Assembly (NCBI RefSeq): GCF_008017825.1
Contig: NZ_VRLS01000084.1
Coordinates: forward strand, 1-49,313
Reading direction: 5' to 3'
From: Mesonia sp008017825
GTDB lineage: Bacteria > Bacteroidota > Bacteroidia > Flavobacteriales > Flavobacteriaceae
Length of the DNA: 49,313 bases
Both the position numbers and the translations under genes were made by a program. Below, piece after piece: positions 35,194 to 43,511 of the stretch (within the stretch, counting starts at the first letter, position 1; each line of letters starts with the position of its first letter). The notes under the pieces were generated by a model, which ran no database searches, was not told the DNA's origin, and was given only the letters and a program-made list of their open reading frames with translations.

Positions 35194-35201
35194 CAAATAT
35201 A
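35194..35201 (-). promoter_or_regulatory. Possible -7 element TATATTTG of the DUF5686 gene
   Basis: On the minus strand this reads TATATTTG, a perfect TAnnTTTG, directly abutting the pdhB terminator stem. Transcription would begin inside the stem. No -33 match was seen, so this is tentative. Confidence 0.35.
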
Positions 35202-35212
35202 GGAGTATAATT

Positions 35213-36190
35213 TTATTTATACATTACCTTTTTTACAGCTTTAACAACATCTTCACTATTTGGCAACCATTCTTTTAAAAGAACAGGTGAATATGGTGCA
35301 GGTGTATCTGCCGTATTAATTTTTAAGATAGGAGCATCTAAAAAGTCGAATGCTTGTTCTTGCACTTGGTAAGAAAGCTCTGTAGAAACATTTCCAAAAG
35401 GCCAAGCCTCTTCTAATATTACTAATCTATTGGTTTTCTTTACGGAAGCAATTACAGTTTCGTAATCTAATGGTCTTACTGTTCTTAGATCGATAACCTC
35501 ACAAGAGATTCCTTCTTCTTCTAATTTTTCCGCAGCAGCGTAAGCTTCTTTAATAATTTTCCCAAAAGATACGATTGTCACATCTTCTCCTTCTCTTTTT
35601 ATATCTGCTTTTCCTATTGGAATGGTGTACTCTTCTTCTGGCACTTCCCCTTTATCCCCATACATTTGCTCACTCTCCATAAAAATCACTGGGTCTTCAT
35701 CTCGTATAGCCGACTTTAATAATCCTTTAGCATCATAAGGATTTGAAGGAACGATAACTTTTAAACCAGGACAGTTTGCATACCAACTCTCAAAAGCCTG
35801 TGAGTGCGTAGCTCCCAATTGTCCCGCCGAAGCAGTTGGCCCTCTAAAAACAATAGGACAATTAAATTGCCCTCCAGACATTTGTCTGATTTTAGCAGCG
35901 TTATTTATGATTTGATCTATTCCTACTAAAGAGAAATTGAATGTCATAAACTCTACGATAGGACGAGTTCCTACTAAGGTAGACCCTACACCAATCCCAC
36001 TAAATCCAGCTTCAGATATAGGGGTATCTATCATCCTTTCTGGTCCAAATTCATCTAACATGCCTTTAGAAGCTTTGTATGCTCCATTATATTCAGCAAC
36101 TTCTTCCCCCATTAAATAAACGGCTTCGTCTTGACGCATTTCTTCGCTCATCGCTTCGCAAACCGCCTCTCTAAATTGAATTGTCCTCAT
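35213..36190 (-). CDS. pdhB: Pyruvate dehydrogenase E1 component, beta subunit
   Basis: The 325-residue subunit works with E1 alpha to form the thiamine-diphosphate enzyme that decarboxylates pyruvate and feeds acetyl-CoA. Motifs are the opening REAVCEAMSEEMRQDEAVYLMGEEVAEYNGAYKAS split over residues 6-40, IDTPISEAGFSGIGVG, and GQLGATHSQAFESWYANCPGLKV (the conserved substrate-channel histidine). The C-terminal transketolase domain has IDLRTVRPLDYETV. The gene is alone: no E1 alpha or E2/E3 gene lies beside it, as often in flavobacteria where pdhA-pdhC are elsewhere. It is divergent from etfBA and followed by a terminator. Confidence 0.94.
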   Translation of the reverse strand: MRTIQFREAVCEAMSEEMRQDEAVYLMGEEVAEYNGAYKASKGMLDEFGPERMIDTPISEAGFSGIGVGSTLVGTRPIVEFMTFNFSLVGIDQIINNAAKIRQMSGGQFNCPIVFRGPTASAGQLGATHSQAFESWYANCPGLKVIVPSNPYDAKGLLKSAIRDEDPVIFMESEQMYGDKGEVPEEEYTIPIGKADIKREGEDVTIVSFGKIIKEAYAAAEKLEEEGISCEVIDLRTVRPLDYETVIASVKKTNRLVILEEAWPFGNVSTELSYQVQEQAFDFLDAPILKINTADTPAPYSPVLLKEWLPNSEDVVKAVKKVMYK

Positions 36191-36221
36191 GATAACTGTT
36201 ATCTATAATTTTTAACCAACG

Positions 36222-36229
36222 CAAAAGTA
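36222..36229 (-). promoter_or_regulatory. pdhB promoter, -7 element TACTTTTG
   Basis: On the minus strand this reads TACTTTTG (TAnnTTTG), 31 bases before the pdhB start, within the divergent pdhB-etfB gap. A -33 match is not clear. Confidence 0.5.
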
Positions 36230-36307
36230 AACATTCACATGTCTAAATACTATAACTTTTCAGGAAAAAATTATTATGCAAGCATAGTATTTTTAAGTAT
36301 ATTTTAT

Positions 36308-36315
36308 TATATTCG
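36308..36315 (+). promoter_or_regulatory. Possible etfB promoter, -7 element TATATTCG
   Basis: TATATTCG is one base from TAnnTTTG, 40 bases before the etfB start. The same variant precedes the left-edge secreted gene. Tentative. Confidence 0.4.
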
Positions 36316-36355
36316 CAGTACATTTTTTAAATAGCACAAAAAAACTATAGAACAC

Positions 36356-37102
36356 ATGAAAATATTAGTCTGTATAAGTCACGTACCAGATACCACATCA
36401 AAAATAAATTTTACAGATGGGGATACCAAGTTTGACACCAATGGCGTTCAGTTTGTAATTAACCCTAATGACGAGTTTGGACTAACTCGTGCAATGTGGT
36501 TCAAAGAAAAACAAGGAGCCAGTGTAGATGTCGTAAATGTTGGAGGCGCTGAAACTGAGCCTACTTTAAGAAAGGCCCTTGCTATTGGAGCAGATAATGC
36601 CATTAGAGTAAATACGGAAGCTAAAGATGGTTTTCAAGTAGCTAAAGAATTAGCTAAAGTAGCCAAAGATGGTAATTACGATTTAGTCATTGCAGGTAGA
36701 GAATCTATTGATTATAATGGAGGAATGGTACCAGGAATGATGGCTAAGATCTTAGGTGCGAATTTTGTAAACACTTGTGTAAGCTTAGAGGTTGACGGAG
36801 ATAAAGCTACTGCTATTAGAGAAATAGATGGTGGTAAAGAAACCCTTACAGCAAGTTTACCATTAGTGATTGGAGGTCAAAAAGGATTAGTAGAAGAAAG
36901 CGATCTTAAAATCCCAAATATGAGAGGGATTATGATGGCAAGAAAAAAGCCTTTAAATGTAGTTGAACCTTCAAATGCTGAAGCTTTTACTTCTTCTGAA
37001 AAATTTGAAAAACCAGCTCCTAAAGGAGATGTGAAATTAGTTAGTGAAGATAATCTTGACGAATTGATTAACTTATTACATAACGAAGCAAAAGTAATTT
37101 AA
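36356..37102 (+). CDS. etfB: Electron transfer flavoprotein, beta subunit
   Basis: The 248-residue subunit binds AMP and supports the FAD-carrying alpha subunit. The pair takes electrons from acyl-CoA dehydrogenases (one is encoded at 20217-21581) to the quinone pool. Family features are MKILVCISHVPDTTSKINF, NPNDEFGLTRAM, LVIAGRESIDYNGGMVPGMMA and MRGIMMARKKPL. Length is normal. The gene is first of a two-gene operon: etfA follows 51 bp downstream and a terminator follows etfA. Confidence 0.96.
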   Translation: MKILVCISHVPDTTSKINFTDGDTKFDTNGVQFVINPNDEFGLTRAMWFKEKQGASVDVVNVGGAETEPTLRKALAIGADNAIRVNTEAKDGFQVAKELAKVAKDGNYDLVIAGRESIDYNGGMVPGMMAKILGANFVNTCVSLEVDGDKATAIREIDGGKETLTASLPLVIGGQKGLVEESDLKIPNMRGIMMARKKPLNVVEPSNAEAFTSSEKFEKPAPKGDVKLVSEDNLDELINLLHNEAKVI

Positions 37103-37153
37103 GCTTTTGAAATTGTTAAATCAGTTAATTTTATAAACTCTAAAAATAAAAAC

Positions 37154-38122
37154 ATGTCAGTTTTAGTATATATAGAATCCGAAAACGGAAAATTTAAAAA
37201 AGCCTCTTACGAAGCTGCTTCTTACGCAAAAGGAGTTGCAGATCAATTAGGTACAACAGTAACCGCAATAAGCATTAATGCAAATGATAACGCATCTTTA
37301 GGAAACTACGGAGTTTCGAAAGTATTAAATGTGGCTAGTGATAAATTAGCAAAATTTAATGCCGAAGCTTATGCCGATGCTATTGCTCAAGCTGCAAAAA
37401 ATGAAGATGCAAAAGTAGTGGTTATCGGTCAAACGGCTAACGACAAATATATCGCTCCAATTTTAGCAGTAGATCTAGAAGCAGGTTACGCTTCTAACGT
37501 GGTAGAATTACCTAGCAGCACAGAGCCTTTTCAAGTAAAAAGAACAGCTTTTACTAACAAAGCTTTTAATGTGACTAACATTTCTACAGAGGTAAAAGTT
37601 ATTGGGGTTTCTAAAAATGCTTACGGTTTAGTAGAAAACAATACGGAAGCTTCTATAGAAGACTTCGCTCCTACTTTAGCGGAAGGAGATTTTACAGTAA
37701 ACGTAGAGTCGGTTGACAAAGCAAAGGACAAAGTTACTATTGCAGATGCAGAGATCGTGGTTTCTGGGGGTAGAGGATTAAAAGGTCCTGAAAACTGGGG
37801 AATGATAGAAGATCTTGCTGAAACTCTTGGCGCTGCAACCGCATGTTCTAAACCTGTAAGTGATATGGGTTGGAGACCACATAGCGAACACGTAGGGCAA
37901 ACAGGAAAACCAGTGGCTTCTAACTTATATATTGCTGTGGGGATTTCTGGGGCCATTCAGCATTTAGCTGGTATCAATGCTTCAAAAACTAAAGTTGTCA
38001 TCAATAACGATCCAGAAGCTCCTTTTTTCAAAGCAGCAGATTACGGAATTGTAGGTGATGCTTTTGAAGTTCTACCAAAGCTTACAGAAAAATTAAAAGA
38101 ATTTAAGGCGAATAACGCATAA
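37154..38122 (+). CDS. etfA: Electron transfer flavoprotein, alpha subunit
   Basis: The 322-residue subunit carries the redox-active FAD. The C-terminal FAD domain is canonical: VVSGGRGLKGPENWGMIEDL, then CSKPVSDMGWRPHSEHVGQTG, NLYIAVGISGAIQHLAG and VVINNDPEAPFFKAADYGIVG. The N-terminal half has the alternating Rossmann-like fold of the family. It acts with EtfB in fatty-acid and branched-chain amino-acid oxidation. A strong terminator lies 30 bp downstream. Confidence 0.96.
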   Translation: MSVLVYIESENGKFKKASYEAASYAKGVADQLGTTVTAISINANDNASLGNYGVSKVLNVASDKLAKFNAEAYADAIAQAAKNEDAKVVVIGQTANDKYIAPILAVDLEAGYASNVVELPSSTEPFQVKRTAFTNKAFNVTNISTEVKVIGVSKNAYGLVENNTEASIEDFAPTLAEGDFTVNVESVDKAKDKVTIADAEIVVSGGRGLKGPENWGMIEDLAETLGAATACSKPVSDMGWRPHSEHVGQTGKPVASNLYIAVGISGAIQHLAGINASKTKVVINNDPEAPFFKAADYGIVGDAFEVLPKLTEKLKEFKANNA

Positions 38123-38152
38123 TTTTTATAAATTGTGCCCCTAATTTATAGG

Positions 38153-38193
38153 GCGGTCTAAATATGTAATGTCCTTATTTAGACCGCTTTTTT
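38153..38193 (+). terminator. Terminator of etfBA
   Basis: GCGGTCTAAAT (38153-38163) pairs with ATTTAGACCGC (38177-38187) around a 13-base loop and is followed by six Ts. Confidence 0.9.
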
Positions 38194-38219
38194 ATTTATT
38201 ATTTTTGATTTTTTGATGT

Positions 38220-38855
38220 ATGAGTTTAGTGCGTTTAACGATTAAAGGAATTTCTTACAGCCAAACCCAAAATGGAGCTTACGCCTTATTGCTAAGTGAA
38301 ATGGAAGGTCAAAGGCAACTTCCCATAGTCATCGGTGCTTTTGAAGCACAATCTATTGCTATTGCTTTAGAGAAAGACATAAGACCACCACGACCCTTAA
38401 CTCACGATCTTTTTAAAAGCTTTTCAGATCGCTTTTCAATTCAAGTGAAACAAGTGATTATTCATAAGTTGGTAGATGGGGTTTTCTATTCTAGCCTTAT
38501 TTGCGAACGTGATAAAATAGAGGAAATTATCGACGCTAGAACCAGTGATGCTATTGCATTAGCACTACGTTTTAACGCGCCTATTTTCACCTACCAAAAC
38601 ATTCTTGAAAAAGCTGGAATCTATCTTAAAACCGATGAGAAAGAAGATGAAGATGAAGATGATCCTTTACAAGAAACTCAATTGATGATCAATAAAGAGT
38701 TTGATGAAGAAGATTTGAGTGAGGATAGCCCTTCTAAAAGTGAAACTCCTAAAAAATCAATTCAAGATTTAGAAAAGGAATTAGAAAAAGCTGTAAATAA
38801 AGAAGATTATGAAGAAGCAGCAAGGTTAAGAGATGAAATCTCAAAAAGAAAATAA
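38220..38855 (+). CDS. Bifunctional nuclease family protein (BFN) with C-terminal UVR motif
   Basis: The 211-residue protein has an N-terminal BFN/DUF151 domain (about 1-140) with LLSEMEGQRQLPIVIGAFEAQSIA and ARTSDAIALALRFNAPIF. An acidic linker follows (about 140-175, rich in Glu/Asp). It ends in a UvrB/UvrC-type helical hairpin (DLEKELEKAVNKEDYEEAARLRDEI). BFN relatives in plants and some bacteria show DNase/RNase activity, and UVR motifs mediate UvrB-UvrC contact or protein binding. A role in nucleic-acid handling is therefore plausible but unproven. The nucleoside transporter gene starts 4 bp after the stop, suggesting co-transcription. Confidence 0.9.
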   Translation: MSLVRLTIKGISYSQTQNGAYALLLSEMEGQRQLPIVIGAFEAQSIAIALEKDIRPPRPLTHDLFKSFSDRFSIQVKQVIIHKLVDGVFYSSLICERDKIEEIIDARTSDAIALALRFNAPIFTYQNILEKAGIYLKTDEKEDEDEDDPLQETQLMINKEFDEEDLSEDSPSKSETPKKSIQDLEKELEKAVNKEDYEEAARLRDEISKRK

Positions 38856-38859
38856 TTTT

Positions 38860-40542
38860 ATGAAAAGACAGTTACAAATTATTTTCTTCTTTTCTATGAT
38901 CAGTTTAGGCTTCGTAAATGCTCAAACTATAGAAAAAGACTGGAAAATTGAGAGTTCTCCAACTACATCGCTAGACTTTGATGAGCTTAACCTCCAGAGC
39001 GGAGTTTTTCAATACAGCTTTAGAGACAGTATTTCCGCTAAGGGAAACTACCTTCTACAAAATAAATTATTACTCTTTTTTTACGATCAGCCACAAGACA
39101 GCATTCGTAAATTTAAGATTTCTACACTCACAGATTCTACGCTTACCTTAATCGAAAATGAGAAAGAAATACAGCTTTCTCAAGTAAATTCTGTAGCCAA
39201 AGAAACCTTGTTACTTCCTACGAAGAACATTATAAAAAGTAAAGGCTTCACCTTTCAAAGTTTTTGGCGCGGAGCCTTAGGGATGTTCTCTCTATTAGTG
39301 ATCGCATTCTTACTAAGCAGCAACCGTAAAGCCATTAATTGGAAAACAGTTGGTGTTGGTCTTGGTGCTCAACTTCTCTTAGCTTATGGAGTCTTAAGAG
39401 TTTATTGGGTACAAGTAGCTTTTGAATTTGTAGGAAAAATATTCGTGAAAATATTAGATTTTACCGCCGCGGGTAGTGAGTTTTTACTTGGCGGAATGAT
39501 GGATGTAGAAAGCTTTGGCTTTATATTCTTATTTCAAGTATTACCTACCGTTATTTTCTTTTCCGCATTAACCTCTATACTCTTTTATTTGGGAGTCATT
39601 CAAGTGGTTGTTAAGGGGCTGGCTTGGGTGCTTACCAAGTTGATGGGCATCTCTGGGGCAGAAAGCTTAAGTGTGGCTGGAAATATTTTCTTAGGACAAA
39701 CTGAAGCTCCATTAATGATTAAAGCTTACTTAGAGCGAATGACCAAATCTGAAATTCTTTTGGTGATGGTTGGCGGTATGGCTACGGTAGCTGGTGGGGT
39801 TTTAGCAGCCTACATTGGTTTCTTAGGTGGCGATGATCCTGTTGTTCGATTAGAGTTTGCGAAACATTTATTGGCAGCATCTGTCATGGCTGCACCTGGT
39901 GCTATTATCATATCTAAAATATTATACCCTCAGCAGGAAAAAATCAATACAAGTGTAGAAGTTTCAGAGGAGAAAATTGGAACTAATATCCTAGATGCTA
40001 TCGCTAATGGAACTACCGAAGGTCTTAAACTAGCTGCTAATGTTGGAGCTATGCTTCTTGTGTTTGTAGCGCTTATTGCTATGATTAATTATGGTTTTGC
40101 TAAAATTGGAGATTGGACTCACCTTAACGGATTTTTAGCCGCAAACACCCCCTACCAAAGTTTTTCTATTGAAGCCATTCTAGGAACTGTTTTCGCTCCT
40201 CTTATGTGGTTAGTAGGTGTGGCCACCGAAGATATGATGCTTATGGGGCAACTCTTAGGAATTAAACTTGCAGCAAGCGAATTTGTAGGTTACATTCAAT
40301 TAGCTGAATTAAAAGATCCTGCAACAGCATTAAGCCTTACTTATGAGAAATCAATAATCATGGCGACCTATATGTTATGCGGATTTGCCAATTTTGCTTC
40401 TATTGGGATTCAATTAGGAGGTATTGGCTCTTTAGCACCAGGACAACGTAAAACACTTTCTAAATTTGGTTTAAAAGCTGTGATTGGAGGAACGTTAGCT
40501 TCATTACTTTCAGCCACTATCGCAGGGATGATTATTGGGTAA
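38860..40542 (+). CDS. NupC-family concentrative nucleoside transporter with N-terminal periplasmic domain
   Basis: The 560-residue Na+- or H+-coupled nucleoside importer has a signal-like first segment (MKRQLQIIFFFSMISLGFVNAQ). A soluble region of about 100 residues follows (to about KGFTFQSFW), then the CNT core. The core's gate domain has SGAESLSVAGNIFLGQTEAPLMI and its C-terminal domain has GTTEGLKLAANVGAMLLVF and MLCGFANFASIGIQLGGIG, all characteristic. The N-terminal extension is not part of classical NupC (about 400 residues). Start: ATG 38860 yields the signal peptide; the in-frame ATG at 38833 would overlap the preceding gene by 23 bases. It probably supplies deoxynucleosides for the salvage kinase at 25799-26413. 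Confidence 0.9.
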   Translation: MKRQLQIIFFFSMISLGFVNAQTIEKDWKIESSPTTSLDFDELNLQSGVFQYSFRDSISAKGNYLLQNKLLLFFYDQPQDSIRKFKISTLTDSTLTLIENEKEIQLSQVNSVAKETLLLPTKNIIKSKGFTFQSFWRGALGMFSLLVIAFLLSSNRKAINWKTVGVGLGAQLLLAYGVLRVYWVQVAFEFVGKIFVKILDFTAAGSEFLLGGMMDVESFGFIFLFQVLPTVIFFSALTSILFYLGVIQVVVKGLAWVLTKLMGISGAESLSVAGNIFLGQTEAPLMIKAYLERMTKSEILLVMVGGMATVAGGVLAAYIGFLGGDDPVVRLEFAKHLLAASVMAAPGAIIISKILYPQQEKINTSVEVSEEKIGTNILDAIANGTTEGLKLAANVGAMLLVFVALIAMINYGFAKIGDWTHLNGFLAANTPYQSFSIEAILGTVFAPLMWLVGVATEDMMLMGQLLGIKLAASEFVGYIQLAELKDPATALSLTYEKSIIMATYMLCGFANFASIGIQLGGIGSLAPGQRKTLSKFGLKAVIGGTLASLLSATIAGMIIG

Positions 40543-40750
40543 AACAAATACTTTACGCTTTCGGGGAATAGTTTTCTGTTGTCTTATAGATCTAAGTAAA
40601 CCAAAGTTCTGCATTCATTTCCATCCCGAATGACTCAAATCAAGAGAATTTGTATTGATAAGAACAGTCAACTCCTCTCCATTGAAATTTAAAAGGTTAA
40701 CTTGATGCCTCCAGTAGCACAAATTACATAAAAAAATATCTATAGAATAA

Positions 40751-40785
40751 AAAAAGCACTTGTGAAAAACAAGCGCTTTTTTTTT
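40751..40785. terminator. Terminator between the convergent transporter and peptidase genes
   Basis: AGCaCTTGT (40755-40763) pairs with ACAAGcGCT (40769-40777) with one A-C mismatch. An A run precedes and nine Ts follow, so both convergent transcripts can use it. The rest of the 40543-40750 gap shows nothing recognisable. Confidence 0.8.
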
Positions 40786-40800
40786 AGTTATATGTCCTTG

Positions 40801-42948
40801 TTAAGGTAGTTCATTGTATCCCATATTCCAAAGCGTAAAACCATAAATATCGGCGTATTGATCAATGGTTTTACTTACCGGAGTCCCAGCACCATGACCT
40901 GCGTTGGTTTCCACACGAATTAACACAGGGTTACTTCCTGCTTGTTTGGCTTGCAGTTCTGCCGCAAACTTAAAACTGTGCGCTGGCACTACTCGGTCAT
41001 CATGATCTCCCGTCGTCACTAAGGTGGCTGGATATTCAATTCCTGCTTTTACATTATGAACCGGAGAATACTTATAAAGGTACTCAAACATTTCTTTAGA
41101 GTCTTCGGCTGTACCATAATCATAGGCCCAACCTGCACCCGAGGTAAAAGTATGGTAGCGTAACATATCTAGAACACCTACTGCAGGTAAAGCTACTTTC
41201 ATAAGCTCTGGACGCTGAACCATGGTTGCCCCTACTAGCAATCCTCCATTAGAGCCTCCACGTATAGCTAAGTAATCACTAGAAGTGTATTTCTTATCGA
41301 TTAAATATTCCGCAGCAGCGATAAAATCGTCGAACACATTTTGCTTTTTAGTTTTGATTCCGCCATCGTGCCATTCTTTTCCGTATTCTCCACCCCCGCG
41401 AAGATTGGCTACTGCATAAATACCGCCTTGCTCCATCCATACGGCATTGGTGATGCTAAAAGAGGGAGTCAGACTTATATTGAATCCGCCATACGCATAC
41501 AGAATGGTAGGGTTTTTCCCGTTGAGCTCTACTCCTTTTTTGTAAGTAATCATCATAGGAACTTGAGTCCCGTCTTTTGAGGTATAAAATACCTGCTTAC
41601 TTTCGTAGTCAGCTGAATTGAAATCTATTTGAGGCTGACGAAATAATTCTGAAGTCCCTGCCTCAATATCATACTTATAAATACTCCCTGGGGTTACATA
41701 GTTGGTAAATGAGAAATATAATTCTTTCTCTTCTTTCTTCGTTCCAAAACCTCCAATACTACCCAAACCTGGAAGCTGTACCTCTCTAACTAGATTCCCT
41801 TCATAATCGTATTGTTTTACGGCTGAAACCGCATCTTCCATATATTCTGTAAAGAAATAACCTCCGCCTGTAGACGGACTCAATACATGTTCCGTTTCTG
41901 GGATAAAATCTACCCAATTTTCAGGTTGAGGTTGCGATGCATCAACGCTGACAATCTTTTTATTCGGAGCATTTTTATTGGTGACTATAAAGAGTTTGCT
42001 CCCTTTATTTTCAATCACGTAGGTATCGGTATCGGTATTTCCAATAATCGTAACAAGCTCACTATTAGGCTGAGATAAATCTTTTAAGAAGAGTTTATTT
42101 CCCGAGGTAGAGGTACTCGCTCTAATAATCAAATAGCGGTTATCTTCGGTTACACTTCCTCCTACATATCTATGTTTTTCTTTTGGTGTACCCCCATAAA
42201 TAAGATGATCTTCTTTTTGCGGAGTTCCTAATTTGTGGTAAAATAGTTTATGTTGATCTGTTTTTGCTGAAAGCTCACTCCCCTTAGGCTTATCATAGCT
42301 AGAATAATAAAAGCCTTCATTACCTTTCCAAGACATGCCGCTAAACTTCACATCTACTAAGGTATCTTCTACGATCTCTTTAGTCTCCACATTCATCACC
42401 ATTACTTTTCTCCAATCGCTTCCGCCTTCAGAAATAGAATATGCCATAGTTTTACCATCTTCAGAAAAACTCATACCTCCTAAAGAAGTTGTCCCGTCTT
42501 CACTAAATTGATTGGGATCTAAAAATACACTTGCCGTAGCAGGATCTTCCCCTGTTTTATAACGATAGATGACATATTGATTTTGTAAGCCGTCATTTTT
42601 ACTGAAATAGGTATAATCACCTTCCTTATAAGGAGCACCTACTTTTTCATAATTCCACAATGCTGAAAGTCGGTTTTTTAAGGTATCTCGATAAGGGATT
42701 TTACTTAAATAATCGAAGGTTACCTCATTTTCTGCTTTTACCCAAGCTTCAGTTTCTTCACTTCGATCATCTTCTAACCAACGGTAAGGATCTTTTACTT
42801 CGGTCCCAAAATAAGTATTTACCGTATCTACTTTTTTTGTTTCAGGGTAGGTTAATGCCATGTCTTTCTCTGCGGTTTCTTGATTTTCTTTTGAATCATT
42901 ACAAGCGATAAATGCCAATGCAATGAATGGAAATAAAATTTTTTTCAT
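40801..42948 (-). CDS. Prolyl oligopeptidase family lipoprotein (S9A)
   Basis: The 715-residue serine peptidase cleaves short peptides after proline. A lipobox (FIALAFIAC, Cys16) makes it a lipoprotein of the periplasm or outer membrane. A seven-bladed propeller region (about 80-420) is followed by the alpha/beta hydrolase domain with Ser in RGGSNGGLLVGATM, Asp in TTGDHDDRVVPAHSF and His in TNAGHGAGTPVSK. The order and spacing are those of S9A. The opening MKKILFPFIALAFIAC is significant because a decayed second copy of it occurs near 45.3 kb. The promoter TATCTTTG lies at 42972-42979. Confidence 0.95.
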   Translation of the reverse strand: MKKILFPFIALAFIACNDSKENQETAEKDMALTYPETKKVDTVNTYFGTEVKDPYRWLEDDRSEETEAWVKAENEVTFDYLSKIPYRDTLKNRLSALWNYEKVGAPYKEGDYTYFSKNDGLQNQYVIYRYKTGEDPATASVFLDPNQFSEDGTTSLGGMSFSEDGKTMAYSISEGGSDWRKVMVMNVETKEIVEDTLVDVKFSGMSWKGNEGFYYSSYDKPKGSELSAKTDQHKLFYHKLGTPQKEDHLIYGGTPKEKHRYVGGSVTEDNRYLIIRASTSTSGNKLFLKDLSQPNSELVTIIGNTDTDTYVIENKGSKLFIVTNKNAPNKKIVSVDASQPQPENWVDFIPETEHVLSPSTGGGYFFTEYMEDAVSAVKQYDYEGNLVREVQLPGLGSIGGFGTKKEEKELYFSFTNYVTPGSIYKYDIEAGTSELFRQPQIDFNSADYESKQVFYTSKDGTQVPMMITYKKGVELNGKNPTILYAYGGFNISLTPSFSITNAVWMEQGGIYAVANLRGGGEYGKEWHDGGIKTKKQNVFDDFIAAAEYLIDKKYTSSDYLAIRGGSNGGLLVGATMVQRPELMKVALPAVGVLDMLRYHTFTSGAGWAYDYGTAEDSKEMFEYLYKYSPVHNVKAGIEYPATLVTTGDHDDRVVPAHSFKFAAELQAKQAGSNPVLIRVETNAGHGAGTPVSKTIDQYADIYGFTLWNMGYNELP

Positions 42949-43018
42949 AATGGGTTCGTATTGAAGGATTTCAAAGATAATTATGTTTATTTACTTCTTC
43001 TAGCTTTTTTGAAATCTT
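42915..43018 (-). repeat. Direct repeat A, copy 1 (5' end and promoter of the peptidase gene)
   Basis: These 104 bp cover the first codons, start and promoter of the prolyl oligopeptidase gene. They are about 85% identical by eye to 45336-45438 in the same orientation, with a few one-base gaps. Confidence 0.8.
42972..42979 (-). promoter_or_regulatory. Prolyl oligopeptidase promoter, -7 element TATCTTTG
   Basis: On the minus strand this reads TATCTTTG (TAnnTTTG), 23 bases before the start codon. The corresponding bases in repeat A copy 2 are AATCTTTT, so that copy has lost the element. Confidence 0.55.
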
Positions 43019-43038
43019 TATGGCGAGTTTTTGTTTTA

Positions 43039-43115
43039 TTAGCAGTTAGCAGTTAGCAGTTAGCAGTTAGCAGTTAGCAGTTAGCAGTTAGCAGTTAGCA
43101 GTTAGCAGTTAGCAG
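43039..43115. repeat. Perfect heptanucleotide tandem repeat (TTAGCAG)x11
   Basis: Eleven uninterrupted copies of the 7-bp unit TTAGCAG (CTGCTAA on the other strand) span 77 bp. The array lies about 60 bp upstream of the prolyl oligopeptidase promoter and at the left edge of the REP-like array. Perfect identity implies recent slippage-driven growth, so copy number may vary between strains. Confidence 0.97.
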
Positions 43116-43144
43116 AAAAATAGGAGCTCTGGATTAAACAGTCA

Positions 43145-43217
43145 TAGTTTTTTGTTTTTTAACACTTTGAATTCCTCTTTTAAGCAGATTTCTCAGTCCT
43201 CCGTCCATCGAAATGAC
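43145..43217 (-). repeat. Partial REP/MITE-like unit (reverse arm and interior)
   Basis: The interior (TTAACACTTTGAATTCC) and the reverse arm (CAGATTTCTCAGTC at 43185 to ATGACA at 43217) match the complete units further right. The forward arm is not clearly preserved. Confidence 0.7.
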
Positions 43218-43242
43218 AAAATTGTTGGAATAACAATCGCTT

Positions 43243-43397
43243 ACTGTCATATTGAGCGTAGCGCAGTGGAGTCGAAGTATCTTTAACTTAGAAAATCTAA
43301 ATATTCTTTTTAAGGAAAAATCCCTTCTTTTTACTCACTCACTTTGTTATTGCTTAAGTATTCTAGAAACTTCTTCTTCTTTCCCATTGCCGAAAAG
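43243..43397. repeat. Direct repeat B, copy 1 (left of parDE)
   Basis: These 155 bp match 44546-44700 with nine mismatches by eye (about 94%). They begin with a REP forward arm (ACTGTCAT...GTCGAAGTATCTTT). A further 29-bp identical block (43413-43441, AGTCTAGACTGATTTTCC onward) corresponds to 44761-44789. The spacer is 15 bp here and 60 bp in copy 2. Confidence 0.9.
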
Positions 43398-43461
43398 AAG
43401 CAAACGTGCAGGAGTCTAGACTGATTTTCCTGAACTTGAAATGTAAGCTACCGGGAGTTGA

Positions 43462-43493
43462 TTTGGTTGCGTTACCAAGATTTGGTATATTTG
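43462..43493 (+). promoter_or_regulatory. parDE promoter (TTTG-N20-TATATTTG)
   Basis: TTTG at 43462-43465 and TATATTTG at 43486-43493, with 20 bp between, form a complete match to the Bacteroidota promoter. The parD start is 18 bases further on, implying a very short leader. Confidence 0.75.
43473..43487. promoter_or_regulatory. Probable ParD operator palindrome
   Basis: TACCAA (43473-43478), spacer GAT and TTGGTA (43482-43487) form a perfect inverted repeat overlapping the -7 element. It suits autorepression by a ribbon-helix-helix antitoxin. Confidence 0.6.
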
Positions 43494-43511
43494 AGTAAAT
43501 ATACAATCAGA

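Noticed and set aside
43039..43115. Tandem repeat considered as a CRISPR array
   Set aside because: The 7-bp units are contiguous with no spacers, and no cas genes are present.
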